Below are positions 47,168-57,839 of a DNA stretch of 64,000 bases, piece by piece. Under the pieces are notes generated by a model. It was not told where the DNA came from and made no database searches. It was given only the letters and a program-made list of their open reading frames with translations. A program made the position numbers and the translations under genes. Numbering within the stretch: the stretch's first letter is position 1; each line of letters begins with the position of its first letter. This DNA is from Volvariella volvacea V23 (lineage: Eukaryota; Basidiomycota; Agaricomycetes; Agaricales; Pluteaceae), in assembly GCA_000349905.1 (NCBI GenBank), contig KB722749.1, positions 485,741 through 549,740 of the forward strand, given 5' to 3'.

Positions 47168-48676
47168 ATGGATCTCGACACCAACTGGGAAGACATTTCT
47201 GGTCCAGAGAGTGTGGACGCTCCTGCTGCTGCAGTCAGGCAGCGTAGGCCACTGAGGAAAAGAGTAGCTCCTGGTCTTCATGGGAAACCTTTCCGTGCCA
47301 GGCAAAATGCTCGACTGAGAAGACGGGCCAATCTGCAGCCACCAAGCCCTGTACGTTGAATACCACTCTTTTTACATATCTGAACTGGATGCGGACTTCT
47401 AGTTGAAAGCATTCTTGACCACAGGGTGGAGAGTTTTTGTCTACATCTACGTCAAAGGCGCTCTGACCAAGGCGCCTGGTCGAATTCAAGTTGTAGGGAT
47501 ACTATTGTTCCTCTTCCTCTTCTCCCAACTATGGACCAAATTGCGGGGACCGACTGCCGCAAGCTCCAATTTCGTCTGCCAACTCCCCGTCGTTTCCCGT
47601 CTCAACATTTGTTATTATGCCAGTATGCACCTCGAAAACGTTGAACATCCCAACCCGGACTCAAAATCAAATATTATCCCACCGTCAGATAGAACGTCCA
47701 CCCTCTGCAGCGCCGATTTCCCTTCCCTGATTGAAGTGCAAGTCAAGTACCTCGACAAGTTGTTGGAAGGATCGGCAAAAAGTGCAGCATTGAGTTTGGA
47801 GATCAAGAAAGCCGAGATGGCAACTTCAGACTTGATTACGGTGGTCAAGCACAGTAACCCGAAATCGAAGGATATGTTGGCGAGGATGTTGGTGGAATTC
47901 ATGAAGGACGCCGGGACGGCAGGCCAAGGGCTGCAGACGCTCAACACAAAAGTTGGAGGTGCTGTCGATCGGTGAGCAATTTTCCGCACCACATACATTA
48001 GCTCGCGATTTACGCGTTCTCTTCGCCTATGGAAATTGTTTGCCCTAGGGTCACGGTAGCAAACGACCACGCGATTCACAAAATCAAGGACGCCTCTGCC
48101 TCCTTACCCAAACCAGGCTCGATCGCCTCGCTGATGCCATGGTCGCCCAAATCCTCCGACGTCCAAGGTCAGATTACAACCGCATTTACAGACGCCATGA
48201 ACACTATATCCAGTGAAATCGCCCATCTTGCTCGTGAAGCCCAGCTATCCCTCTCGGATCTCCGTTCTCTCGAAGACAGCCTCAGCACGTTGACGAAAAA
48301 CGAGGCATTAACCGATATCTGGACTTCTAGTGCAACGAAAGGACAACAGTTGAGGGATATCAGAAGATACAGAGACCAAGCTCAAGCCCAAGTTGCCAGT
48401 ACTCTACGCGCTCTAAGCGAAATGACACAAGGGATTGAAGAGTTGAAGACTCGAGTCGCCGGTGCCGTTCCAGCTAATCTGAACCGTGGCGCCCCCGAGT
48501 CTGGCCTGGGTCGCGAAGGGCCACAATCGGGTGCGAGCGTGGTGTGTATTGCGGTCTCTCTGCACATCGAGAGCATTCAGATGGGATCGAGAAAGCTGAA
48601 GGAGGCTAAGGAAAGAGCGAAGGTGCTGTATAATGTCGCTGTTAGGAAGGTTTTCAAGGATAGGCCGGGCGAGTGA
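47168..48676 (+). CDS. Unknown single-pass membrane coiled-coil protein, convergent paralog 1
   Basis: Not a recognised family. Three exons: MDLDTNWEDISGPESVDAPA with a basic stretch (RQRRPLRKRV), then from an acceptor near 47402, LKAFLTTGWRVFVYIYVKG and a helix VVGILLFLFLFSQLW. A helical region follows (ADFPSLIEVQVKYLDKLLEG, EIKKAEMATSDLITVVKHSN), then after an intron VTVANDHAIHKIKD and long amphipathic helices, ending RKLKEAKERAKVLYNVAVRK. Same layout and intron positions as the gene at 49394-51638. It looks like an organelle- or ER-anchored helical rod protein with an N-terminal cytosolic or basic segment. Function unknown. Confidence 0.65.
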
Positions 48677-49393
48677 TACCCTGGACGCGCTTTTATATGT
48701 ATCAGTATCTGACGAGCTTGTATTTCTTTGTAGTCCTTCTCATACCCTTTTCCCGGTGAAATTAGGGCACCATGTACTGAAACTATTCTTTCAGTTCGTC
48801 CAAATATAGTCCGAGTCATATTTCACACACTCTTCAGTATCCAGCATCGCGGCGCCCACTGGAACGCTCAAAACGTGCGTGGTTAGCAAATCTTGCCAAT
48901 CCGTGGTATACGTGCCACTATTCTTGTTGGCGCGGTGAGCCTCGCTTACATACTTTCCTCGAGCTCTGTCAGCTACCAACTCGGGCGACTGCACCGCTGA
49001 CCGGTAAGCCATACACGTTGAATTAGCATATGATGATTTCCTCTTCAAAACGCGTTTTAAAGGCCTCCATGTCATATCGGTTTCGCATACGATTGAAGCA
49101 TAATGACCACATTATTCCATACACGAATTACACAAAAGCCCAAACTTAATTTGGAGCATACCTCTAGGCTCCAAGCACTACACGCTTGGCTCCTCCAATT
49201 CCCACCTCCAAAACAGCTGGTACAAAAAGAAATTGCCAGGAGCCAATATATCGAAGACTGTAGGTTCAAATATGCGATACACGTACAATGACAGTACAAA
49301 ACCTAAAAAGTTCCATCACGACCGTCAACAATGACCAGACTACAGTATTTACAAAGCAGGAAATCTCCACTTCTCCGCAACCTACAGAACTCC
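48677..49393. other. Convergent intergenic, about 720 bp
   Basis: Between the 3' ends of the two paralogs at 48676 and 49394. Short minus-strand frames have no features. It must carry both terminators. Confidence 0.5.
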
Positions 49394-51638
49394 TCAATTA
49401 ACCTTAACAAAATCGTCATCCATCCCATCCAAGACTCTCCTAACCGCCATGTCCTGTAACACCTTTGCCCTCTCCTTCGCTTCCTTCAACTTCTCTAATC
49501 CAGTCCGGATACTCGCCATCTGTGCTTCCACCGAAACACCTCCATGCCTACCTCTTGTACCACCATCGGTAGCCTCTGAAGCAGTTTTTGAACCGCGAAT
49601 AACCGTCACCCTAGCACCGGTACCAGGGGGAATGGCTACCCTAGCTCTCAGCTCTTCAACCTCTCTCGCCAAGTCCCCGAGAGTTTTGATCGCTCCTTCA
49701 ATGTTACTTTCGGCCTGAGTCATGAAGGAGCCAAAGAGCATCAGCGTTTGGTGGTGGTTGTCGACTCCTCCTCCGATGGATAGTGGACGGTTGCCACCGT
49801 AAAAGGCCCATATATCTGCCAATATATTTTTGTGATAGTGTTTGGCTGCAGTAGAGTGTGCATCGTCGGTTACGTCGAGGTTGGCACCAGCTGAGATATG
49901 AGAGACTGGGCCTGTCAATCTGACAACACCATCCATTTGAACCAAGTTGTCTAAAACGCCCAGGTGTTCTTTGAGTGATGTAAGAGACTGGAGAGAGAGT
50001 TGAGCCGAGACCATGAGGCGAGTGAGTTCGTTTGATAGGGCGCTCATGGATTCTGTGAATTTGCGAGTGAGGAGCGCGTTGAGTCTTCTTTGGGAATGGG
50101 TGGATTCGAGGGTAATGAGGGCGTCGTTGTTGATGACCGTTATCCTGTGAGAGAGGAGAAAGCAAGGAAAAAAGAGGGCCATTAAATTACGTGTTCAGCA
50201 AGAAAAAAAAGATAAAGTAACCAGGCCTGCCGCGAAATAGAGTATAGACTTACTGTCCAATGGCTCCTTCGATGTTTGTGTTAAACCCTCTCAGCCTAAC
50301 CCCAACCTCCTTCACATCCTCCATGACATCCTTTAGCATCTCTTTCATCGCACCTTTAATCGTCAACAAGTTGCTATGCTCGACCACCGTCATCAAATCA
50401 GTCCCCGCCATCTCGACCTTCTTCATCTCCAAAACCAACTCAGATCGATCGCTCGATCCTTGGAGGAGCTTGGTGAGGTGAAGAGTTTGCATGGAGGCCA
50501 AAGAAGGAAAGTCAGCTTGACGCGGGGTAACAAGGCCCTGGGCATTGTGTATGATATCGTGTGCGTCGCCGGGACTGAAATGGTGTTTGAGGGTCCCACG
50601 GCGAAGGAATTTAAACACAAGAGAGAGGAAGAGAACACCAAGTATAAGCCCCCATAACGGTTGTTTCCGGAGGAACGTTCTAAAGTGGTTGGCGTATGCT
50701 ATGAAAGGCTGGGGTTTACCTTGAGCTTTGCGAGCTCGAGGTTGTCTCGCGCCACCAGCAGCAGCCTGGCCTCGTTGCGACGCTACAGGACCTTCATCGC
50801 CGAGTCTCGCACTTGACGCCCCAACAGCATAGGAAGAGCTCGAGACAAAGGGGCTCAGGACTGACGGAGGCTTGAGGTGTGGATAAAGCCCAGTAGTGTT
50901 CTTTGAGCTTGTATTGGCACTCGGTGCGAGTCTGCCGCCTCCACCAGTGGTCGTGCTGCTTATTTTCCTTCTCCTAGCCGCAGCGCCACCACCAGGTGCA
51001 TTGCGTATAGCGGTACCTACACCGGCGGTGGTGGCCCTGTTAGCATTTGACCCAGGCGGAATTCTTTCAACATTCCCGAATGCTGTCCCGGATAATTGAT
51101 GACTCGAAAGGCTTGGACTAGGTACGAACGAGTCTTGGGCCATCTGAGTAGCTGTAGCTGTCGTGCGCATATTGCCTGTATCTTGTTGATTATGAATCTG
51201 AGGATCAGATTGAGCCTGCGCCCGCGTGCTGACATCATCGACGTTATTGTTATCGTTATCACCAGCCTGCGCAGCAGCACCCGCCACCGGGATCTGACTC
51301 AAAGACTGTGCCGCATCTTGTTCTTTTTGAGGTTGCACCAATCCCTGAATCGAACTCTGACTTGTGGTTGGACCTGGCGCTGAAGGTGGGGGTGATGCTG
51401 GAGGTGCACTGTGGGCTTTGCCTAGTGCATGGGCTTGGAATCGGAGACGGGGATAAGGTCGGACGCCACTATTCAGTTCGGCACCACTGCTACTACTAGC
51501 AGCAGGAGTCCGGGACCTATGAGATGCGTTGGCATCCTGCTGTTGGGCCTAAAACAAATGCCAATCACAGCACTTTGAGCGCGTTTCGCTTCATACACGT
51601 GCACGACATACCATATTCGTAATGACTGTTCTGGCCAT
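49394..51638 (-). CDS. Unknown single-pass membrane coiled-coil protein, convergent paralog 2
   Basis: The first exon is only nine codons (MARTVITNM, ATG at 51638). An intron ends ttttag near 51549, and exon 2 begins AQQQDANASHRSRTPAASSS. A long disordered Gln/Ser/Ala-rich N-terminus (about 260 residues, absent from paralog 1) precedes FIAYANHFRTFLRKQPLWG and a helix LILGVLFLSLVFKFL. Then ADFPSLASMQTLHLTKLLQG, EMKKVEMAGTDLMTVVEHSN, an intron, ITVINNDALITLES, and the helical C-terminus GLEKLKEAKERAKVLQDMAV. The shared core ADFPSL..(M/V)Q...L.KLL(Q/E)GS, K(V/A)EMA..DL(M/I)TVV(E/K)HSN and LKEAKERAKVL fixes the homology. Function unknown. Confidence 0.68.
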
Positions 51639-53332
51639 ATTCAAGACTTGGAGTCGGAGTCAAGGCAACAGTGACGGGGAACACGCTGAGGGTAAGGTAA
51701 AGGCAGCAGACGAGGTTATGGTTTCTGATACAACAGCATTCCGTCTGGATCACCATGTTGGTCTACGCACTGCGCTGTGCAGGGTTACGTACCAGGGATT
51801 GCTGTTGATCTTCATATTCCAGGAATGGACAACGCCGTGGGAAAAACGAGCAACATATCAGGTTTTCCAAGTTGACCACCAGGCCGACCCACAACACTGT
51901 ATGTCCAGAGCAGGTTTTTGTATCTCGTATTGCCAAGTACTCCACTGCGTTCATTTTGGGTGGATGTGCGGAAGGGTCGTCTGCGAGGCGGAGAAGCGTC
52001 CATCACCTAATTACCCGACTAATCATGACTAGGGTGAGGTCCTTCCTTGAACACACAATCTGAGCATAAGTTTCGGGAATAGCACACACGTTAGCTCACT
52101 AAGGTGTGGACAGCTGGTATGGTTGACCTATAGTGAGTGGGCTCTATGTCGGGCTATCCATGGCTTACTGCATATTAGGAATCATTACCCTGAGGAGACA
52201 TCTGCCTCCAGCAAGCAATTTTCCTCTTCGGCTGTGTGTAGCTGCCAACAGAAGATACTTCAGCCTATCATCCGTAAATCATCAACCTGGCTGAGGGCCA
52301 GAGTTAATTGCAACGTAAATTCGCGGCTTGTTACTGTGATGGTAAGCAACGCATACGATGATAGTCAAAATCTGTGCCGACACCTGCGGGGTGTGGACAC
52401 TGCCAATTAGACTAGTATTAATGTCAGTGTCATAGAACACGGATTGTAGTAAGGAAGAGATGAAGATGCTGTGTTGGATTTCTGGTATTCATCTCATCTG
52501 CTGAAGGGTATCACCGGATTAAGTGCATCGGCTGAAACCGATCTAGAGGAGTGATGTTGTACGCAGCCTGTTCCGACAATGTGTCTTACAGGGGCAATGC
52601 GTAATTCAACCATACACACCAGAGTCAAGAGTCTCATGGCTTCTCCTACATCGGGGCCACCCCTAATTCGACAAGCAATAACGGAAGTTGGGTAGAATCT
52701 GGTCGCCCCCACTGCCAGTGGGCGGCCATCAGGTGAGCAGCAATTAGCCAAATACGTGACATGCATTTAATCAAGCCCAGATCCAAACACGAACCCGACA
52801 TCTTGCATGAGACACGCACATTAGTGGACGCACTGCGCTCCAACACAGCCCAGGGTTTGTCGAGAAGTTACGGAATTTAGACTCGAACACTGTATCCGTA
52901 ATGCTGCCTGTCAGTGTGCGCCTCCTCCGGCAAGCCTACGCGTAGGGGGACCACATTAAATTCCAGGAGCTGGGAAAAGGCAGCTTCGTCATTATGATAC
53001 ATGGAAGATCATGCACACTCTTTTGCATGCGTTGGTAGACGTCTTTGAGTTCCTCGTTGGGCGGCTAATCCTAGGCTAGGCAGGGTCGCATGCCCAAGCT
53101 CCACAGCCAACGCTCAAACGATCCTTTCTCAGCTTACCCGGGCCGTGGCTGCTCCGACAACTAAATAGCAATACTGTGAGAAAACTGTGGTATTCTCAAG
53201 GAGGCGGTACCCATTCCAAATCAGATCCCGACGTCCTTTATGCTGGCGGTCGGTCCTCACGAAGTTCCACAACCACCGTACCTATTCTATTTCACTTGAT
53301 ATAAGGGCTTGCACTAGGATGGATGAAACATC
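51639..53332. other. Intergenic, about 1.7 kb
   Basis: The longest plus frame (51622-52032, 136 codons) overlaps the first exon of the minus-strand gene in antisense and has no domain. The rest has no supported gene, and I did not recognise repeats. This is one of the larger empty stretches and it borders block B. Confidence 0.5.
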
Positions 53333-55745
53333 ATGGATACACGCCCAACCTCCCAATCTCTCGAGATCCCGAGTGGTACACATGATAGTGCATCTTATTC
53401 CTCGTTTCAAGACACGGAGACGCAATCTGGAAGCTCTACACGACGGTACGTCCAAGCCTTTTGGTCGAGTCATATGATGGTGCTCAAAAATCGAAAAATC
53501 GCAGACCCAACCGAAGTATACTGTTGCAACGACGAATCTACCTGCCAATTGTTATCACACTTGGCCAATCGGTATTCTTTTTTGGAGGTTGGGCATTTTT
53601 CCTTGTCACTCAAGCCAAACCTATTCCCCTTCCTAACAAGCTCGCTGTTGCGGTGCGGGACAACCCTCAATTCGTGACACTCGTTATCACGCAAATCGCT
53701 ACGTTGATATCTATCACCACTTCATAGTATGTTATCAATACTATACTGTTGTTGCATTTGATCGACCCTTTATGCAGCTTGTACTCTCAAGCGATCCGCT
53801 ATGCTGTTGCAATATCACTAAGCCAGCCAATGTCCCTGTTCACTTTATCATCAAGCGTAAAGTTGGCAGGCCAGAAACCCGTTTTCAGCCTCCGGCATTG
53901 GAAGTGGACGATCGGAGCCCTGGTTTTTGTTGTCGCTTTGGGCGCTCAAACTGCAGGGTATGTATAGAAAAAAGGGTCTAATATTGCTTATTTAGCATCG
54001 TTGACAGCTGGACTGCACTCTTAATGCCAAGGCCAATCGAGATTGGGACACCACTCACAGGTTTTGGAGTCGACCTTGCTAACGAGAAGCTTAATGAAAA
54101 GATGGTCGAGGACACCATGAGTGGTGCACTTCATCCTTGTACGTGCAAATACCAGGTGAATCAACTCAGCTGAACAACGCACAGATAAACTTATCAGCAT
54201 CAGTCCACATGTGCTGAATAGTGGAATAACAGCTGTTGCTGCGTTTCACAATCAAACATCCAACTTGAATTTCAACGAAGTGACATTCAAGAAATCTACA
54301 GGCAAGTAGGGTATCGTTTAGCCTATAGCACCTCTGACAAGAAACAGCTGGAATATTGCTCCTTAATTTGTGGCCAATATTCAGTGCAGTTACGGAAACG
54401 AAACCTTTTGAACTTCCTGTCAATGCAGAGTTTGCATCACCACCTAATGTGATGCCCAGTTTCTACAGAAATTACACAGTGACGCAACAAGGTTTCACCG
54501 CCGATATTTCCTGCAAGTACCAGGAGTTAAATGAAAGCACTACACCCAGCCTTGTAGGGCCCATGGTAACACCAATTACTAGTGGTAACGAAGACTTGTT
54601 AGTCACTACTTCAATCCGTGGGACTTGTAGGAATGGGGAGCCTTTTTCGTCTCGTGAGTCCACAAATTGGACATTCCAATCGACTTGGGTGACAAGGTGC
54701 TCTAGGACACACCACACTGCTGGGCGAGGACAGTGAAGTTGGTGATACTGTTTTCACAGTGCTTTGTACTACAACAGACATACCGGAATCTGGTGCGACA
54801 TCAATAATATTGCATCGTAGTTCCCACTGACGTAACTCCTGCAGAACTTATTGTCATTGGATACGGCAAATACGGCTGGGTCAAGTCTACCGTTTGCTCA
54901 ATCTCTCCTAAAGTCACATTGGTTGATGTGCACTATAGCCAAAGCACGCTTTCGGCATCCATTCCAGATACTATCAGCGTAGATCCCCCACGAGACAGTA
55001 AAGAATTATCTTCTGCAGGCTTTGCTCCTGTCATGCTTTCAAACGCCCTCTCTCTTATGCAAGGTCTGAGAGGAAATGACTTTGGAGAGGCACTTTCCAT
55101 TTTCCATTGCACGATGACAGTGGACGAGGAGGGAATATTAAACAGAGTTACGGTGCGCATTTTTGTATTCAACATTTCTTTGTCGCATTTTAAAGTATGT
55201 TGCAGGAGGCCTTCTTGACGGGTGCATTTGAATTGTTGGGTACAGTAGGTCCTATCTCAGATACATTCGCTGGCTGATGCTCACGCGCTATATTTTAAGC
55301 TCGTTCGGGCTGCCTATACAGAGACTTCAAACGTATATTGGGGGAAGAAGGAGCATCAATTCCAGACGAATTCCGCTACTACATGAATGGTACATTCATC
55401 ACAGAGACGATCGAATGGCACCAAAACGTGCATGCCTTGCCAGGAGTGCTCCTTGCACCAACACTCGTAACCAGTGCATCCATCATCTTGGTCATCATAA
55501 CGCTCATTCAGACCCGGCGGAATCCTGACGTTGACGGTCAAGACTACTTCGATCTCGGCAACTTTCTTCACGTTATTTCAGCCGCGTCAGCTAGTGAATT
55601 CAACGAACCCTTTCCATCAGTTAAAGCGGACGATAGCGAACACGATTTGCATAGCGAGAAGATTCGGGTTATATTGGGATGCACAAAGTCAGGTGGGTCT
55701 GGTTCAACAGGAAGTGGCGTAGACTGTACTTGTGCACTCTCGTGA
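53333..55745 (+). CDS. Multi-pass membrane protein, block B copy with a one-base frameshift
   Basis: Paralog of the gene at 8-2361, with about the same nine exons and the same splice positions. ATG 53333 gives MDTRPTSQSLEIPSGTHDSA. After an intron ending near 53504 comes RPNRSILLQRRIYLP, then the helices YLPIVITLGQSVFFFGGWA, FVTLVITQIATLISITTS, WTIGALVFVVALGAQTAG and TLVTSASIILVIITLIQ. The GC-AG intron is 54302-54347. Near 55340-55344 this copy has five G where block A has six (1973-1978). Reading through the splice from LVRAAYTETSNVYWG therefore runs out of frame, and the frame resumes as EEGASIPDEFRYYMNG. It is either a young pseudogene or a homopolymer sequencing error. C-terminal residues also differ. 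Confidence 0.68.
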
Positions 55746-55856
55746 TAGACTAACGAACTTGAACTGAGTTTCTGATTGATGCACGGTCTTTCGGGACGCT
55801 GTACGCAGTTTATTGCCTACTAATTGAGGGCTTTTTTGACGGGACTTGACCCAACA

Positions 55857-56300
55857 CAACCTTGATGTGCCATCCGAGGTGTTTACTCATGTCATCAACT
55901 ACGGGCCTTGAACGGAGGCCAAGCATCATTGGAATGATACCACACCCAAAAGTGCGACTGAAACGAGGCGGTGCACTATTTTCCAGTTTCCGAAGTAGGC
56001 ATTGAATAGCACCGAGCTCGACGGCCTTCGTCTCTTCCGTGCATAATGCCACCCCGGTTCAATGCCCTTTAGAATCACAAGGCAGGACCGAGACGACAAG
56101 GGAAATGAATTGCAGAGTCCCTATAGAGCGTTCAGAGCTTCTTTGTAGCGGGGATCAGACCCAACACCTTACAAAACCCACCCGCGATGCTTGTAAATCA
56201 CTTGACCTCTGCGCGCCGTTGGACGGGTGCAACGATAAAAAGGCCGTGGAAAGTTCAACTAAGCCTAACACAAGCATCGAGCCATTCGCCAGGCATCCAC
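55857..56300 (-). pseudogene. Remnant of the histidine acid phosphatase gene of block B
   Basis: Position about 55880-55910 (tgtttactcatgtcatcaac and following) matches the 3' coding end of the block A phosphatase at about 2593-2625. About 56115-56300 matches its 5' upstream flank at about 4660-4875. Only some 200 bp lie between, where block A has about 2 kb of gene. The catalytic exon and nearly all other exons are missing. It keeps the order and orientation relative to the membrane-protein gene. Confidence 0.65.
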
Positions 56301-56429
56301 ACTGCAACGTTAGCTGACGATTTGGTCCCGATAGGTGATGATGCTCACAAAACGCGAGTCCCGTCTTTGGAACACAGGGGATGGGGTTGAAATATCATAT
56401 ACTGATCAATTTTCTACAGCTTTATACAG

Positions 56430-56515
56430 GCATTAATGGGGTAGTGGTAACCTGGGTCGTTGCCATGTCGTAGTACAAGCTCGACCCGCCGGGGGTTCGA
56501 TTCCCCCTTAATGCA
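56430..56515 (+). tRNA. tRNA-Gly(GCC) with 15-nt intron
   Basis: GCATTAA (56430-56436) pairs fully with TTAATGC (56508-56514), discriminator A at 56515. D-arm from GGGTAGTGGTAACCT. Anticodon stem GGTCG (56455-56459) pairs with CGACC (56482-56486). Loop T-T-GCC-A gives anticodon GCC at 56462-56464. A 15-nt intron follows position 37 (56466-56480), the canonical eukaryotic site. T-arm GGGGGTTCGATTCCCCC. A T5 pol III terminator is at 56520-56524. Confidence 0.93.
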
Positions 56516-57839
56516 AAGCTTTTTGTAATTTTCCATCTGAGACCTAGGAACTAATGGAGTATCCGTGCTCTAGTTTTTGGATCAGCTGATCCAGTAACCG
56601 CGGGTTCAGGATACCCCGCAATGTATGCCGCATGCCAAAGAAATATCGTGGCTTTTGTCGGTGGAGCCTCGGTAACCCCTTCGTCTGAGAAGACGGCATC
56701 CTAGCACGGAGCAATCCAGCTGTCATGGACCATATGCGAACTGGAATATTGTCGATAAGGTGGGCGATCTCATTTGCGACCCTCAACATTGTACCTTCCA
56801 ATCGGAACGCGATATTACGATAGGATCAGCATTGAATAAGATATATCGATGCTCGGCACGCCCAAGCCCTTGAATGTTGTGTTAAATTGGCCACCTGGAC
56901 TGCTCACCAGCGCGGTTCGCCCTTGGATAATTTGATGGAGTGACGATTCTAGGTTCTAGCATACGTTCCAGAAGTGGTTATCTTGACATTTGTCTTGACA
57001 TTTCCTTGTGCTGATGGGCTGGGGAAGGTGTGACGTAGAGACCCGGGGTCTTTACGGCAGGGATATGACATGCGTCCAAAGGATTTCGCGAACGCGCTGA
57101 GACTGCGATGGTGAATCAACCTGGTTCGTTTAGTGCGTCCACAGTGCTGCAAATTTTAGTATTTTTGGGTATGAATAGGAGTAGTGGTGTGCGGATAGAC
57201 GTATTATACCAGGATGAATTTGGCCCTGCTGTACAGCCTCCACCGTCTGGGAAAAAGAAAGAAAAAATGACACAAAAACCAGAGCATTGTTCCGCAGAGT
57301 ACAGGTGCCAGTCGGTGATGCCACAACGTCGTGAAATGTGCGGCACTGGGTATTCTTGCCACCGGATGCGTCGAGCTGGCGGACAGAGGTCGCGGCCAAG
57401 TCAGGCCGGGAATTCACCTCACCGACACCAAATCGGGCCAGCCGGTCAGCTGAAATTGATTACATAAGCAATTGCCCTGGGCATGTGGGCCGTGGCTGCC
57501 AGGCGCTTTCCCTTGTTCCCTCACTTGCGCCCCACCACTACCACGAGCAGCGACGACGACGAATAGTGGCAAAATAGAGAAAGATGTCGTCGAGCAGCAC
57601 AGAAGGTGAGCGCTAGAGCTGCAGAGAACGGTTCTATCGGAGGTGGAATAAGATCGGACGGTTCGATTTAATTAGCCTCGAGGCGAGATAGCAAGCCGGG
57701 TTTCCTTGAGCTGGTTCCCTGTGGACCCTTTGTTTCTTCACTTCATCATCCCTCTTACCCTCAAGCCGCATTTCGGCCTTGAGTTCTTGGATTTCTACAC
57801 TTTCTTGACTGCTTTTTCGCCTTTCAAAACCATCCCGTC
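56516..57839. other. Intergenic, about 1.3 kb
   Basis: Contains the tRNA terminator and the upstream region of the Ser/Pro-rich membrane protein. An 85-codon minus frame (56544-56801) and overlapping frames at 57108-57577 have no domain. No supported gene. Confidence 0.5.
56520..56524 (+). terminator. Pol III terminator of tRNA-Gly
   Basis: Run of five T four bases after the discriminator base of the tRNA. Confidence 0.8.

Noticed and set aside
51622..52032. 136-codon plus-strand frame
   Set aside because: It overlaps the first exon and promoter of a well-supported minus-strand gene and has no domain or splice context.
53446..53504. Apparent loss of the first intron's acceptor in the block B membrane gene
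   Set aside because: The near-position comparison with ttacag in block A was misleading. Both copies have a better acceptor further on (tatag at 118, cgcag near 53504) that keeps the frame, so no splice lesion is claimed.
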